Counted from the stretch's first letter, positions 1-7,355 are shown. The stretch is DNA of 9,124 nucleotides from RUG11237 sp045126515 (GCA_045126515.1 JBGVOM010000067.1:1-9124), one strand, 5' to 3'. Notes: a model not told the origin generated them from the sequence alone. Program-made: numbers and translations.

Positions 1-43
1 TGAGCATTGTCTCCTTTTGATTTTTGGAAGTTTGGTCACGGAC

Positions 44-52
44 ATTATATCA
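44..52 (-). promoter_or_regulatory. Extended -10 promoter of the left IS transposase
   Basis: This is the mirror image of 7467-7475. On the minus strand it reads TGATATAAT, a consensus TATAAT preceded by TGn, and it directs transcription leftwards into the transposase gene lying outside the window. Confidence 0.55.
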
Positions 53-79
53 AAAATGGGAGGTCAATGCTCTTTTTAT

Positions 80-108
80 TTGAAACTCCCGAAAAATAAA
101 GGTTTAGA
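80..108 (+). promoter_or_regulatory. Weak candidate promoter reading from the IS into the lipoprotein gene
   Basis: TTGAAA (80-85, 5 of 6 to consensus) is followed after 17 bp by TTTAGA (103-108, only 3 of 6). An alternative is TTTAGA (103-108) as -35, 16 bp, then TAAACT (125-130), 4 of 6 each. Neither is convincing. They are listed because only 23 bp separate the IS end from the start codon, so any promoter of the lipoprotein gene has to lie inside the IS end or further left. The identical sequence also faces the phosphatase gene at the other end (complement of 7411-7439). Confidence 0.25.
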
Positions 109-119
109 AACAAAAATAG

Positions 120-140
120 GGTAGTAAACTTGACACTACC
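120..140. repeat. Palindromic IS tip (left copy)
   Basis: GGTAGT (120-125) and ACTACC (135-140) form a perfect 6-bp inverted repeat around a 9-base spacer at the very end of the IS. The spacer includes the start of a consensus -35 hexamer, TTGACA (130-135), pointing into the cassette. In RNA it would be a small hairpin about 11 nt upstream of the lipoprotein SD. No -10 lies at the right distance from this TTGACA. Confidence 0.6.
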
Positions 141-163
141 AAAAATTAAGTGGAGGAAAGATT

Positions 164-2548
164 ATGAAATTAAAAGAATGTTTAAAAAAAGGAATATGCC
201 TGACTTTAGCGTCAGTGCTTCTGTTAACCGGCTGTTCTTCTAGAGAATCATCTTTAAATGAAGATGCTTCTCCGATCAGTGAAATCTCAGAAGAGCAGAC
301 AAATCTTAATAAGATTAATTTATCTGAAGGAAATTCCAAGTTAGTATCCAATCTAAAGGAAAAATACAGTGCTGCCACTGTAGATTATTCTAGTAATGTA
401 ATTCAAGTAGACAGAAATGAAAAAATACAATATCAACTGGGATTTGATGCTCTGGAAAAAGAAATTGACGATTGGAGTGATTATTTTTGTGTCTATCAGG
501 ATGCTGATATGAAATATCCTGTCACAGACTGTTATATTGACTTTGATTATGAAAGTAATACCCTGACCATTGAACCACCAACCTTTGGATTTGTTGAAAT
601 CAGTACGCCTTCCGGCAGCGATATAGACTTAAGTGATTTATCCGGAAAATACTTATATGATGAGGAAACCTTTGATAACTGGGGTAATCTGGAAGAATTA
701 TACCTGGTACAAAAGCTTGATACTAACACAGGAGATACTTTAAAAACACCTCTGGTAACTATTATTAAAATAAATACGGAATTAAAAAAAGCTCCAAAAG
801 TAACTTATTCCTGTAATGATAAGGGAGAAGCTCAGATTAACTGGACCCCTGTGGAGGGTGCAACAGATTACATCTTATTTACTGTTATGAAAACCGAGGA
901 TGGGTTTAATAATTACACCAAGGTCTTTGCAAGAACTACAAAAACCTCCTGGACCGCACCAAGAGAAACTTTAAGTGATGGAACAACAACCTACTTAATG
1001 AATGAAATATTTTGTAATTATATTACTTCCCAGGATGATATGGAAGCTGGCGGTTTGAAAGATATGAACGGGGACTATTTTGAAACAATGCCGGAATACG
1101 TTGGCGTAATTGCTGTGAATAAAACCGGAAGCTCACCTGTTAGTAATTTATACTCTTTAAATGATTACTCAAAGTTACTTCCTAACTCTTTCGCAAATTA
1201 TGAAAATGAAAACGAATGTCCTGAATATTTTCATACCTCAATAGATTTACTTCCGGCTGAAATCTCAATTACCATGTGTGATGGTTCTACTTCAAGAAGA
1301 GTCATCGAATATGATATTGAAAATACCAAACTTGACAAAGAAACTTCTCAGACTTATTTAAATATTTTCGGATATGCTTCCGGAACTACATTGTGTAATG
1401 AATATACAGTTATCGTAAATGAAGAAACTATGGACGCTGATTTGGCAGCCTTAAAAGAAAGACAGGATGCATTAAAAAATAAAGGTGGAAATATAAACAA
1501 AGATATCACTATCGATGATGAAGCAGAACCTGCTAAAACGACCGAGACACCTGCCGAAAACTCTGAAGCAGATTTAAATACAGATATTCCGGTAACTGCA
1601 AACAGTGCTTTAAGCGAATATATAGCAATTTATTTGTTAAACAGTGCTGAAACCATTGATTTAAGCCAATTTTCGGAAAGTATGAATACGGATATCGTTA
1701 TCGATGCTTTTTTCGAAGCTCAGTATCAGAATCCTTTAGTAATGGGAATTCAGGATGCCGGTTATGACTCAGAAAACCACATCTTATATGTTGCTTATGA
1801 TGATTCACCAGAAGAAACTTCTTCCAAAAGAGAAGAAGTACAACAAAAAGCATCTGAAATCGTATCACAGATTATCACAGATGATATGAGCGACTTAGAA
1901 AAAGAAACAGCCATCAACCAGTATTTATGCGATAATGCAGAATATGACAATTCTGCATTGGAAAACGCAGAACAGTATGATTTTAAACAAGTAGATGATG
2001 AATTTTTAGATTCCTTTACCCCTTATGGTGTCTTAGTCAATGGTGTCGGTGTCTGTGCCAGCTATGCGGGTTCCTTTAAAATACTGGCAGACGAAGCCGG
2101 TTTGGAAAGTATGGTAATTACAGGCTATCTGGATGGAAATTTACCTCATGCATGGAACCGTGTAAAACTGGATGACCAGTGGGTATCTTTAGATGTTACA
2201 AACAATGACAACGATGTTGTTTCAAATGCCCTTATGAATGTTTCCGATATGGGTGTCAATGACGTTTTAGTAGAGGATGAACGTTTTGTGTTAGATGAGA
2301 AATTGTATGATTATAGCTGTGATACAGACGACAACGAATTTTATCACTACAACAATAAATATTATGATTTAGATTCTATTACAGGTAAATTGTCAGAAGA
2401 ATTAAATGCAAACGGTTCTGCTGTTCTTCGTACAGATTATATGATTGATGATTCTGAATTTCAGGACATTGCACAAAATGTTGCAAACCAGGTAGGTGGC
2501 GATATCAAAGGTTACTACTGGCTTGGTGTAATTCACCTTACAAGATAA
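164..2548 (+). CDS. Transglutaminase-like surface lipoprotein
   Basis: A 794-residue exported protein. The N-terminus is a type II signal peptide with lipobox L21-T22-G23-C24, so it should be lipid-anchored on the outer face of the membrane. Residues about 207-300 resemble a fibronectin-III/Ig-like fold (NWTPVEGATDY core). A Glu/Lys/Thr-rich linker follows at about 430-475. The C-terminal third is a transglutaminase-like (papain-fold) domain: a helical stretch with DLEKETAINQYL, then GVCASYA with C631, PHAWN with H662, and SLDVT with D677. These give an intact Cys-His-Asp triad. Such domains act as cysteine proteases, peptidoglycan or cross-linking enzymes; the substrate cannot be told here. 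The start is fixed by GGAGG (152-156), 7 nt before the ATG. The IS end sits only 23 bp upstream. The sigma gene follows after 58 bp on the same strand. Confidence 0.88.
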   Translation: MKLKECLKKGICLTLASVLLLTGCSSRESSLNEDASPISEISEEQTNLNKINLSEGNSKLVSNLKEKYSAATVDYSSNVIQVDRNEKIQYQLGFDALEKEIDDWSDYFCVYQDADMKYPVTDCYIDFDYESNTLTIEPPTFGFVEISTPSGSDIDLSDLSGKYLYDEETFDNWGNLEELYLVQKLDTNTGDTLKTPLVTIIKINTELKKAPKVTYSCNDKGEAQINWTPVEGATDYILFTVMKTEDGFNNYTKVFARTTKTSWTAPRETLSDGTTTYLMNEIFCNYITSQDDMEAGGLKDMNGDYFETMPEYVGVIAVNKTGSSPVSNLYSLNDYSKLLPNSFANYENENECPEYFHTSIDLLPAEISITMCDGSTSRRVIEYDIENTKLDKETSQTYLNIFGYASGTTLCNEYTVIVNEETMDADLAALKERQDALKNKGGNINKDITIDDEAEPAKTTETPAENSEADLNTDIPVTANSALSEYIAIYLLNSAETIDLSQFSESMNTDIVIDAFFEAQYQNPLVMGIQDAGYDSENHILYVAYDDSPEETSSKREEVQQKASEIVSQIITDDMSDLEKETAINQYLCDNAEYDNSALENAEQYDFKQVDDEFLDSFTPYGVLVNGVGVCASYAGSFKILADEAGLESMVITGYLDGNLPHAWNRVKLDDQWVSLDVTNNDNDVVSNALMNVSDMGVNDVLVEDERFVLDEKLYDYSCDTDDNEFYHYNNKYYDLDSITGKLSEELNANGSAVLRTDYMIDDSEFQDIAQNVANQVGGDIKGYYWLGVIHLTR

Positions 2549-2555
2549 TTTTATA

Positions 2556-2584
2556 TTGTTGCTTCCTCCTAACTGTGGTAAAAT
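2556..2584 (+). promoter_or_regulatory. Candidate promoter of the sigma factor gene
   Basis: TTGTTG (2556-2561), 17 bp, then TAAAAT (2579-2584, 5 of 6). The spacing is ideal and the -10 is good, but the -35 is weak, which fits a regulated promoter. Transcription would start near 2590, inside the loop or right arm of the dyad at 2565-2600, so this transcript would leave out the left arm that pairs with the SD. Confidence 0.45.
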
Positions 2585-2600
2585 CACATAAGTTAGGAGG
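2565..2600 (+). promoter_or_regulatory. Dyad covering the sigma factor ribosome binding site
   Basis: The arms 2565-2574 (CCTCCTAACT) and 2591-2600 (AGTTAGGAGG) are a perfect 10-bp inverted repeat around a 16-base loop. A G-U and an A-U pair at 2563-2564/2601-2602 extend it. The right arm contains the complete SD AGGAGG (2595-2600), 6 nt before the ATG at 2607. In RNA read through from the lipoprotein gene, the SD would be buried in the stem. As DNA, the dyad straddles the -10 and could be an operator. No T-run follows, so it is not a usual terminator. Confidence 0.6.
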
Positions 2601-2606
2601 GAATTT

Positions 2607-3104
2607 ATGGAAGATAATAATTTAAATATAGATGAAATCGTAGACAGATATGCAGATATGGTGTATCGAATTGCTTTGACGCAGATGAAAAATATTCATG
2701 ATGCTCAGGATATTTTCCAAGAAGTATTTCTTCGCTTGGTAAAAAATTTAGACCACATACAAAACGAAGAACACTTAAAATCCTGGTTAATTCGTGTAAC
2801 TTTAAATTGTTCTAAAACAAATTTAATGAGTGCCTGGCGAAAACACACTCAGCCACTGGAAGAAGAACAAGAGCAAATTGCTTTTGAAACTAAAGAACAG
2901 TCTGATTTGTTTGAACACATACAGAAACTGCCTAAAAAATACCGGACAGTACTGTATTTATTCTACTATGAGGAACTGTCGGTAAAAGAAATTTGTGGAG
3001 TAACCGGACAAAAAGAAACTACTGTAAAATCTCAACTTTCCAGAGCCCGAGCCATGTTAAAAGAGCAGCTGGAGAAAACAGGATGGATTTATAGGAATTC
3101 TTAA
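2607..3104 (+). CDS. ECF-type RNA polymerase sigma-70 family factor
   Basis: A 165-residue protein of typical ECF length. Region sigma-2 spans about residues 10-80 and includes the DAQDIFQEVFLRL segment (32-44, core polymerase and -10 contacts) and the WLIRVTLN helix (60-67). Region sigma-4 spans about 106-155: LPKKYRTVLYLFYYEELS, then a helix-turn-helix (EICGVTGQKETTVKSQLSRAR, residues 128-148) that reads the -35. There is no sigma-1.1 or sigma-3, as expected for ECF factors. It redirects RNA polymerase to a small regulon when released by its partner. The stop codon TAA (3102-3104) overlaps the SD of the next gene, so the two are translationally coupled, the standard layout for a sigma and its anti-sigma. 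The start is supported by AGGAGG at 2595-2600. The exact ECF group and the regulon are not recognisable. Confidence 0.92.
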   Translation: MEDNNLNIDEIVDRYADMVYRIALTQMKNIHDAQDIFQEVFLRLVKNLDHIQNEEHLKSWLIRVTLNCSKTNLMSAWRKHTQPLEEEQEQIAFETKEQSDLFEHIQKLPKKYRTVLYLFYYEELSVKEICGVTGQKETTVKSQLSRARAMLKEQLEKTGWIYRNS

Positions 3105-3116
3105 GGAGTGAGCAAA

Positions 3117-3857
3117 ATGGATAAACAAATAAAAGACACCTTCAATCAGATTCATGCACCAAAAGATTTAATTGAAGATACCAAAAAGAAAATGCATAAC
3201 ATTCAGGAAACGGACAAGGTTATAAGAAAAACGAAACGACCTCACTGGAAAGCAGCCGCAGGTATTGCAACGGTAGCTGCCTGTGCAGTCATTCTGATAA
3301 CAGGAAAACATTTCTATGGAACTGAAAATTCTGAAGATTCGCCACAGGATATAGTAAATATAACTGATTTCACAGAGGGAAAAGATTCTTTTAATGGAAA
3401 TGATAAAGATTCCATGAAAGAATTCGAATTTGAGGGAACAAGAAAACTTAGTGAGTGGCATCAAGTGTTAGAGGATATAAAGGTTAATTACAAAGAGCGG
3501 ACTTATTTAGACGAAAATTATGTTATTTTTACTTTCAACTATCCCAAAGGTGAAGAAGAATATCAGATAGATTTGTTGGTGGAACGGGGAGAATTATATT
3601 CAGAAAATGATGAATTAATTCTACAGGGAAATTTTAAAGCAGAAGTATATCTCGGAGAAGAAAAAATAAGTGAAACAAGCCTAAATATTAATTCAAGCAG
3701 CCAGTTTACTTCTGACAACGCTAACTTGGAAATGAAGGATATCAATCAGGACGGCTCCATGGATTTTTTACTGGAAACTGCTTATAATGGGGAGCAGGAC
3801 AGTACACTTGACTGGTATACTTTAGATGAAGATTTTAATATAACTATATGTAACTAA
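3117..3857 (+). CDS. Probable anti-sigma factor: single-pass membrane protein with a calcium-type loop
   Basis: A 246-residue protein if it starts at ATG 3117. The in-frame GTG at 3108 overlaps the SD AAGGAG (3103-3108) and is therefore unlikely, while ATG 3117 lies 8 nt after it. Residues 1-43 are charged and cytoplasmic (FNQIHAPKDLIEDT, similar in style to the N-termini of Clostridia anti-sigma-like proteins). Residues about 44-63 form one membrane segment (WKAAAGIATVAACAVILITG), and the remaining ~180 residues would be outside. Near the C-terminus, D208-I-N210-Q-D212-G-S-M-D216 matches the DxNxDGxxD calcium-binding loop of EF-hand, dockerin and FG-GAP modules. The anti-sigma role is inferred mainly from position and topology; there is no HxxxCxxC zinc motif. 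I infer it holds the sigma factor at the membrane and releases it on an outside signal. Confidence 0.72.
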   Translation: MDKQIKDTFNQIHAPKDLIEDTKKKMHNIQETDKVIRKTKRPHWKAAAGIATVAACAVILITGKHFYGTENSEDSPQDIVNITDFTEGKDSFNGNDKDSMKEFEFEGTRKLSEWHQVLEDIKVNYKERTYLDENYVIFTFNYPKGEEEYQIDLLVERGELYSENDELILQGNFKAEVYLGEEKISETSLNINSSSQFTSDNANLEMKDINQDGSMDFLLETAYNGEQDSTLDWYTLDEDFNITICN

Positions 3858-3863
3858 CAGAAA

Positions 3864-3889
3864 GGACAGCCGCTACTTTGCGGCTGTCC
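3864..3889. terminator. Shared bidirectional terminator between convergent genes
   Basis: The perfect 10-bp stem GGACAGCCGC (3864-3873) / GCGGCTGTCC (3880-3889) has a 6-base loop. On the + strand it is followed by a T-rich tract (3891-3905), ending the sigma/anti-sigma operon. On the minus strand it is followed by TTTCTGTTAG, a shorter T-rich tail. The stem also encodes the last four or five codons of the phosphatase gene, whose TAG stop (complement of 3873-3875) falls at the loop edge. Confidence 0.85.
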
Positions 3890-6800
3890 GATTTACTATT
3901 TTTACACTTTTTACCTTACTATAAGAACTCTTATATGTTTTTTTCACAGCTCTGATTTTATAGTAATAAGTCTTATTCTTTTTCAGTTTCTTTTTATCAA
4001 TATAGGTAACTTTCGTTCCCTTTTTTATTGTTGCTATTTTTTTATAACCACTGGCTTTTTTAGTACTTCGATAAATTTCATACCCTGTGGCACCCTTGAC
4101 CTTTTTCCACTTCAGTGTAACTTTATCGTTCTGATATTTTGCAGAAGTAATCGTTGGCTTCTTCGGTACAATTTTAAATGTCACCTGTTTCTGATCCTTA
4201 TAAGCTCCTACTCCCTTGATAACTATAGTGGCTTTTCCTATCTTCTTATTATTCTTGTAAGTTAACTTGTAATCCTTTCCCGCTTTTAATACAGTTCCTT
4301 GATATTTCAATTTAACAGCAGGTGTTATCTTCTTTCCTGTATATGATTTGTTACCTACTTTTGAACAGCTTACTTTTTTAATGGACACTGGTGCTAAAGC
4401 AGGTGTTACTGTCGCTTCTGGTAATGCTGTAGGTTTCACGGTTACTGTCGGAGTAACGTCAGCCATTGTAGGCTCAGGAATTTCTGTTACTGTAATGCTT
4501 GGACTTACCGTTACACTTGGTGTTGCTGTAGCACTTGGTGTCGCTGTAGCACTTGGTGTTACCGTTACGCTTGGTGTCGCTGTAACACTTGGTGTTGCTG
4601 TTACGCTTGGTGTTGCTGTAGCACTTGGTGTTGCCGTTACGCTTGGTGTTACTGTAGCACTTGGTGTCGCTGTAACACTTGGTGTTACTGTTACGCTTGG
4701 TGTTACCGTAATGCTAGGTGTTGGTATTATCGTTACAACACTAACCGGTGCTGTAATATTAATGCCATAGGAAAGTGTTTCTTCTGTTGTGTAATAGTCG
4801 TTTGCTACCTTTGTTGTAATTCTTACTTCCCCGGTGGCAAATCCATATTCATTTACATGTACCTCATAATTTGTTACCACTTCATTTCCGTTGGTATTTA
4901 ATGCCGTTCCTGTCAATGTAATCGGTTTACTGCTGTCTATATTTCCATTAATGGAAATATTATATCCTGTTACATCCGGTTTGAAATTTTCTACATCCTT
5001 TGTTATGGGTTTTCCATCTGTTCCCGTGTATGTATAAGAGAATTTTACAAGCTTTGCAAGACTTCCTTCGAAGGCAAAATCATATCCTTCCACATCTGCA
5101 AATTTACAAAGCTGATGTGTAGAAGTAATTGTGCTTACATTATTTACAGCATCCCCTAAATAATTATTTAAAGTATCTGCTTTAAAAGATGTAGTCTTTG
5201 TTCCCGATGTATTGGAAGATGCTAAGGAAGTGCTTCCATCTGTCAACTGATAATAAGCATGATTTACCTTTCCTGCTTCATTCCAAGCAATTCCATAATT
5301 ATTCTTTGCCTGAATCTTTCCTTTATAATAACAATTTTGAATAATTCCGTTTTCTTTTAAAGTCCAAGCAATTCCTCCGGCATCTTTCACCGCAGATAAA
5401 TCTACTGTGGAATAACAGTTTACCATTACTCCATCTTCTCTAACAGAACGGACAATTCCTGCACAACCGCCTTCCGAAGGATAGGTATTTGTAATGGAAC
5501 CTTTTGTTCCTAAATTCATAATAGTTCCACTTGTATATGGAAATACTGCAATACCATTTTCCGATGAAGCATTAATATTTACTGTTATGGTATGCCCCTG
5601 ACCATCATAAGTACCGGCAAAAGTTCCATTAGAACCAATTCCCACATATCCCGCAACATTAGACATATCAATGTTTACAGTCTGCTTTATATACTTTCCT
5701 GCATAAGTTTCTCCGGCAATCATATTGTTGGTAAACTTTAAAAAGTTTTCTTTATTGGCAATGATATACGGATCTTCCTTGGTTCCGCTTCCTTGAATTT
5801 CCTTATCATCCCCAATAATCACAGTCATATCCAGTTTATCTAATAATTGTTTTGGAACATATACTTTATCTTTTACATAAAGAGAAATTTCTCCATTTAA
5901 ATTCACAGAAACCTTATTTATGGTTGCCTGATCTGTATTAATTTTCACTGAGGCGTCTTTTTCACGAAATGTAAAAGTTCCATTGCTGTAAGTTCCCAGG
6001 TTTGTAACATCCACATACAATTTATTGGTAGCTTCCTTCAAAGTAGTATCACTGATTAAAGAAGCCAGATAAGGTGCTATCTGCGCATTGTCAATCTTAA
6101 ATTTATCGGCATCTTTTACAGAAACTTTTTCTGTTGAAATTCCATCGATTCTCTCTACTCCTTCCGGAAGATAAATAAAGATTCCAACATCTGCACTTGT
6201 ATGAGGATGCTCACCGCTTCCATTTGCCCAGTTTAAATCTGCATAATCATTTCCATTCTGGGTAGCAGAAACTGCACTTGCCAATTGAGTTCCCTCTGGT
6301 ACACCATCAAGTCCCGTATTATGGTCCGGCACTACTACAATCATTGTGTCAGTTCTACCTTCAGCATAATCTAAAGCACTTTTAAAAGCTTCATCAAAAG
6401 CAATATATTCACTGGCAATCTCTACCGTCTTTCCATGATGGCAGCCATAGTCAACTTTGCTTCCTTCTACCATCAAGAAGAATCCATCTTTGTCTTTGCT
6501 TAAAATCTCAATGGCACTCTCTGTCATTTCTGCCAACGTCGGTGTGTTTTTGGAAGAATCATCAACTCCATCGTAATTGCTGCCATATTTATAATCATAA
6601 GGCATATGATGGCTGTAGGCTTGAAAGGTTCCCCACACTTTTGCATCTTCTCTGGCATTTTTGGCAGCGTTTTTTAATTCCGTTTCTGTTCCCACCAGTG
6701 TATATCCTGCCTGTTTTATTCCATCTGATTTATTGCCACCGGTATATCCACTATAATTAATACCGCCACCCAATACAAGATTTATTCCTGAATATTTCAT

Positions 6801-7355
6801 CTGCTCTATGATTTCATTGTAATTTGCTCTATTGTCTGTATGAGAAACAAATGCAGCCGGAGTTGCATCATATTCATAGGAAGTAGCAATCACACCTGTA
6901 CTTTTTCCTTCCAGCTGTGCCAGTTCCAAAATATTTGCCACTGGTTTATAATTTGGATTCACACCCATATAACTATTATTTGTCTTAGTTCCTGTAGAAA
7001 GTGCCGTTCCTGCAGCAGCTGAATCTGTGGTTTCATTGTTATTTGACCTTGTGGTAACAGAACCTGCCAGATAATCTGCCAGATACATTTTCTTATTTTC
7101 TTCTGTAACTCTGGTTCCATTAAAGTTAGAATCATTATACGCAAAGGTCATACCTCCGGCTTCCTTTACTGCTTTTGAAATCTCATAAGCCGGAAATCCT
7201 CCACCATCGGGTATCATATAAATAATATTTTTAATCTGCTTTTCATTTGTATTTTCCTGTGCATTTGAGGTAATACCTACGGATAAAACTTGTGTACTAA
7301 TCAGCGTTGTAGTCAATAACGCCACAATAGTTCTTTTTACTAATTTTAATTTCAT
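3873..7355 (-). CDS. Secreted multidomain alkaline phosphatase
   Basis: A 1160-residue exported phosphomonoesterase. The signal peptide is about residues 1-32 (likely cut after S-N-A32). The phosphatase domain, about 40-440, has a complete E. coli PhoA-like site: D50 (PDGGG), nucleophile S112 (TTDSAAAGTA), D163 and T165 (DATPAA), R176 at the phosphate-arginine spacing, E297/D302/H306, D344-H345 and H385. It should release phosphate from monoesters using two Zn and one Mg. Residues about 520-720 resemble GLUG/beta-helix repeats (GTFAGTYDGQGHTI). Then come a hexapeptide Thr-Pro-Ser stalk (882-953), an Ig-like Lys-rich module (about 1003-1062) and a fibronectin-III module (1066-1155). There is no LPXTG motif or membrane anchor; the basic C-terminus may bind the wall. 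Usual phosphatases are about 450-550 residues. The SD AGGGGAA (complement of 7361-7367) is moderate. The IS end lies 23 bp upstream. Confidence 0.93.
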   Translation of the reverse strand: MKLKLVKRTIVALLTTTLISTQVLSVGITSNAQENTNEKQIKNIIYMIPDGGGFPAYEISKAVKEAGGMTFAYNDSNFNGTRVTEENKKMYLADYLAGSVTTRSNNNETTDSAAAGTALSTGTKTNNSYMGVNPNYKPVANILELAQLEGKSTGVIATSYEYDATPAAFVSHTDNRANYNEIIEQMKYSGINLVLGGGINYSGYTGGNKSDGIKQAGYTLVGTETELKNAAKNAREDAKVWGTFQAYSHHMPYDYKYGSNYDGVDDSSKNTPTLAEMTESAIEILSKDKDGFFLMVEGSKVDYGCHHGKTVEIASEYIAFDEAFKSALDYAEGRTDTMIVVVPDHNTGLDGVPEGTQLASAVSATQNGNDYADLNWANGSGEHPHTSADVGIFIYLPEGVERIDGISTEKVSVKDADKFKIDNAQIAPYLASLISDTTLKEATNKLYVDVTNLGTYSNGTFTFREKDASVKINTDQATINKVSVNLNGEISLYVKDKVYVPKQLLDKLDMTVIIGDDKEIQGSGTKEDPYIIANKENFLKFTNNMIAGETYAGKYIKQTVNIDMSNVAGYVGIGSNGTFAGTYDGQGHTITVNINASSENGIAVFPYTSGTIMNLGTKGSITNTYPSEGGCAGIVRSVREDGVMVNCYSTVDLSAVKDAGGIAWTLKENGIIQNCYYKGKIQAKNNYGIAWNEAGKVNHAYYQLTDGSTSLASSNTSGTKTTSFKADTLNNYLGDAVNNVSTITSTHQLCKFADVEGYDFAFEGSLAKLVKFSYTYTGTDGKPITKDVENFKPDVTGYNISINGNIDSSKPITLTGTALNTNGNEVVTNYEVHVNEYGFATGEVRITTKVANDYYTTEETLSYGINITAPVSVVTIIPTPSITVTPSVTVTPSVTATPSATVTPSVTATPSATATPSVTATPSVTATPSVTVTPSATATPSATATPSVTVSPSITVTEIPEPTMADVTPTVTVKPTALPEATVTPALAPVSIKKVSCSKVGNKSYTGKKITPAVKLKYQGTVLKAGKDYKLTYKNNKKIGKATIVIKGVGAYKDQKQVTFKIVPKKPTITSAKYQNDKVTLKWKKVKGATGYEIYRSTKKASGYKKIATIKKGTKVTYIDKKKLKKNKTYYYKIRAVKKTYKSSYSKVKSVKIVNRTAAK
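4497..4712 (-). repeat. Twelve 18-bp tandem repeats encoding the Thr-Pro-Ser stalk
   Basis: Twelve consecutive in-frame 18-bp units encode [IVA]-T-[VA]-[TS]-P-S (residues 882-953 of the phosphatase). Units differ mostly at third positions and at Val/Ala switches. The product would be an extended, probably O-glycosylated spacer between the enzyme and the C-terminal binding modules. Because each unit is 18 bp, gain or loss of units keeps the frame and only changes stalk length. Confidence 0.9.

Larger units (their letters stand above)
1..140 (-). mobile_element. 5' end of a left IS copy, transposase pointing out of the window
   Basis: This stretch is the reverse complement of 7379-7518, with no mismatch seen by eye. 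It is therefore the 5' (transposase-start) end of a second copy of the IS at the right of the window, in opposite orientation. Base 1 corresponds to the A of the preferred transposase start codon, so essentially none of its coding sequence is inside. It carries the same SD (complement of about 11-17), the same extended -10 (complement of 44-52) and the same tip (120-140). Identity stops at base 140, which I take as the IS end. The outer end and any target duplication are outside the window, so the completeness of this copy is unknown. Confidence 0.88.

Noticed and set aside
67..99. A 10-codon open frame in the IS end after GGGAGG, as a leader peptide
   Set aside because: The SD is only 3 nt from the ATG, no promoter lies properly upstream, and the region is IS leader DNA read mainly in the other direction.
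136..378. An 80-codon open frame on the minus strand over the lipoprotein start
   Set aside because: It overlaps the signal peptide region of a well supported gene and has no SD or recognisable protein features.
3108..3116. GTG at 3108 as the start of the anti-sigma-like gene
   Set aside because: It lies on top of the SD; ATG 3117 has the correct 8-nt spacing.
4497..4712. The repeat block as a CRISPR array
   Set aside because: The units are 18 bp, directly adjacent with no spacers, and in frame within a coding sequence.
4348..4770. A 140-codon frame on the + strand rich in LGV repeats
   Set aside because: It is the antisense image of the Thr-Pro-Ser repeats of the phosphatase; the periodicity comes from that gene.
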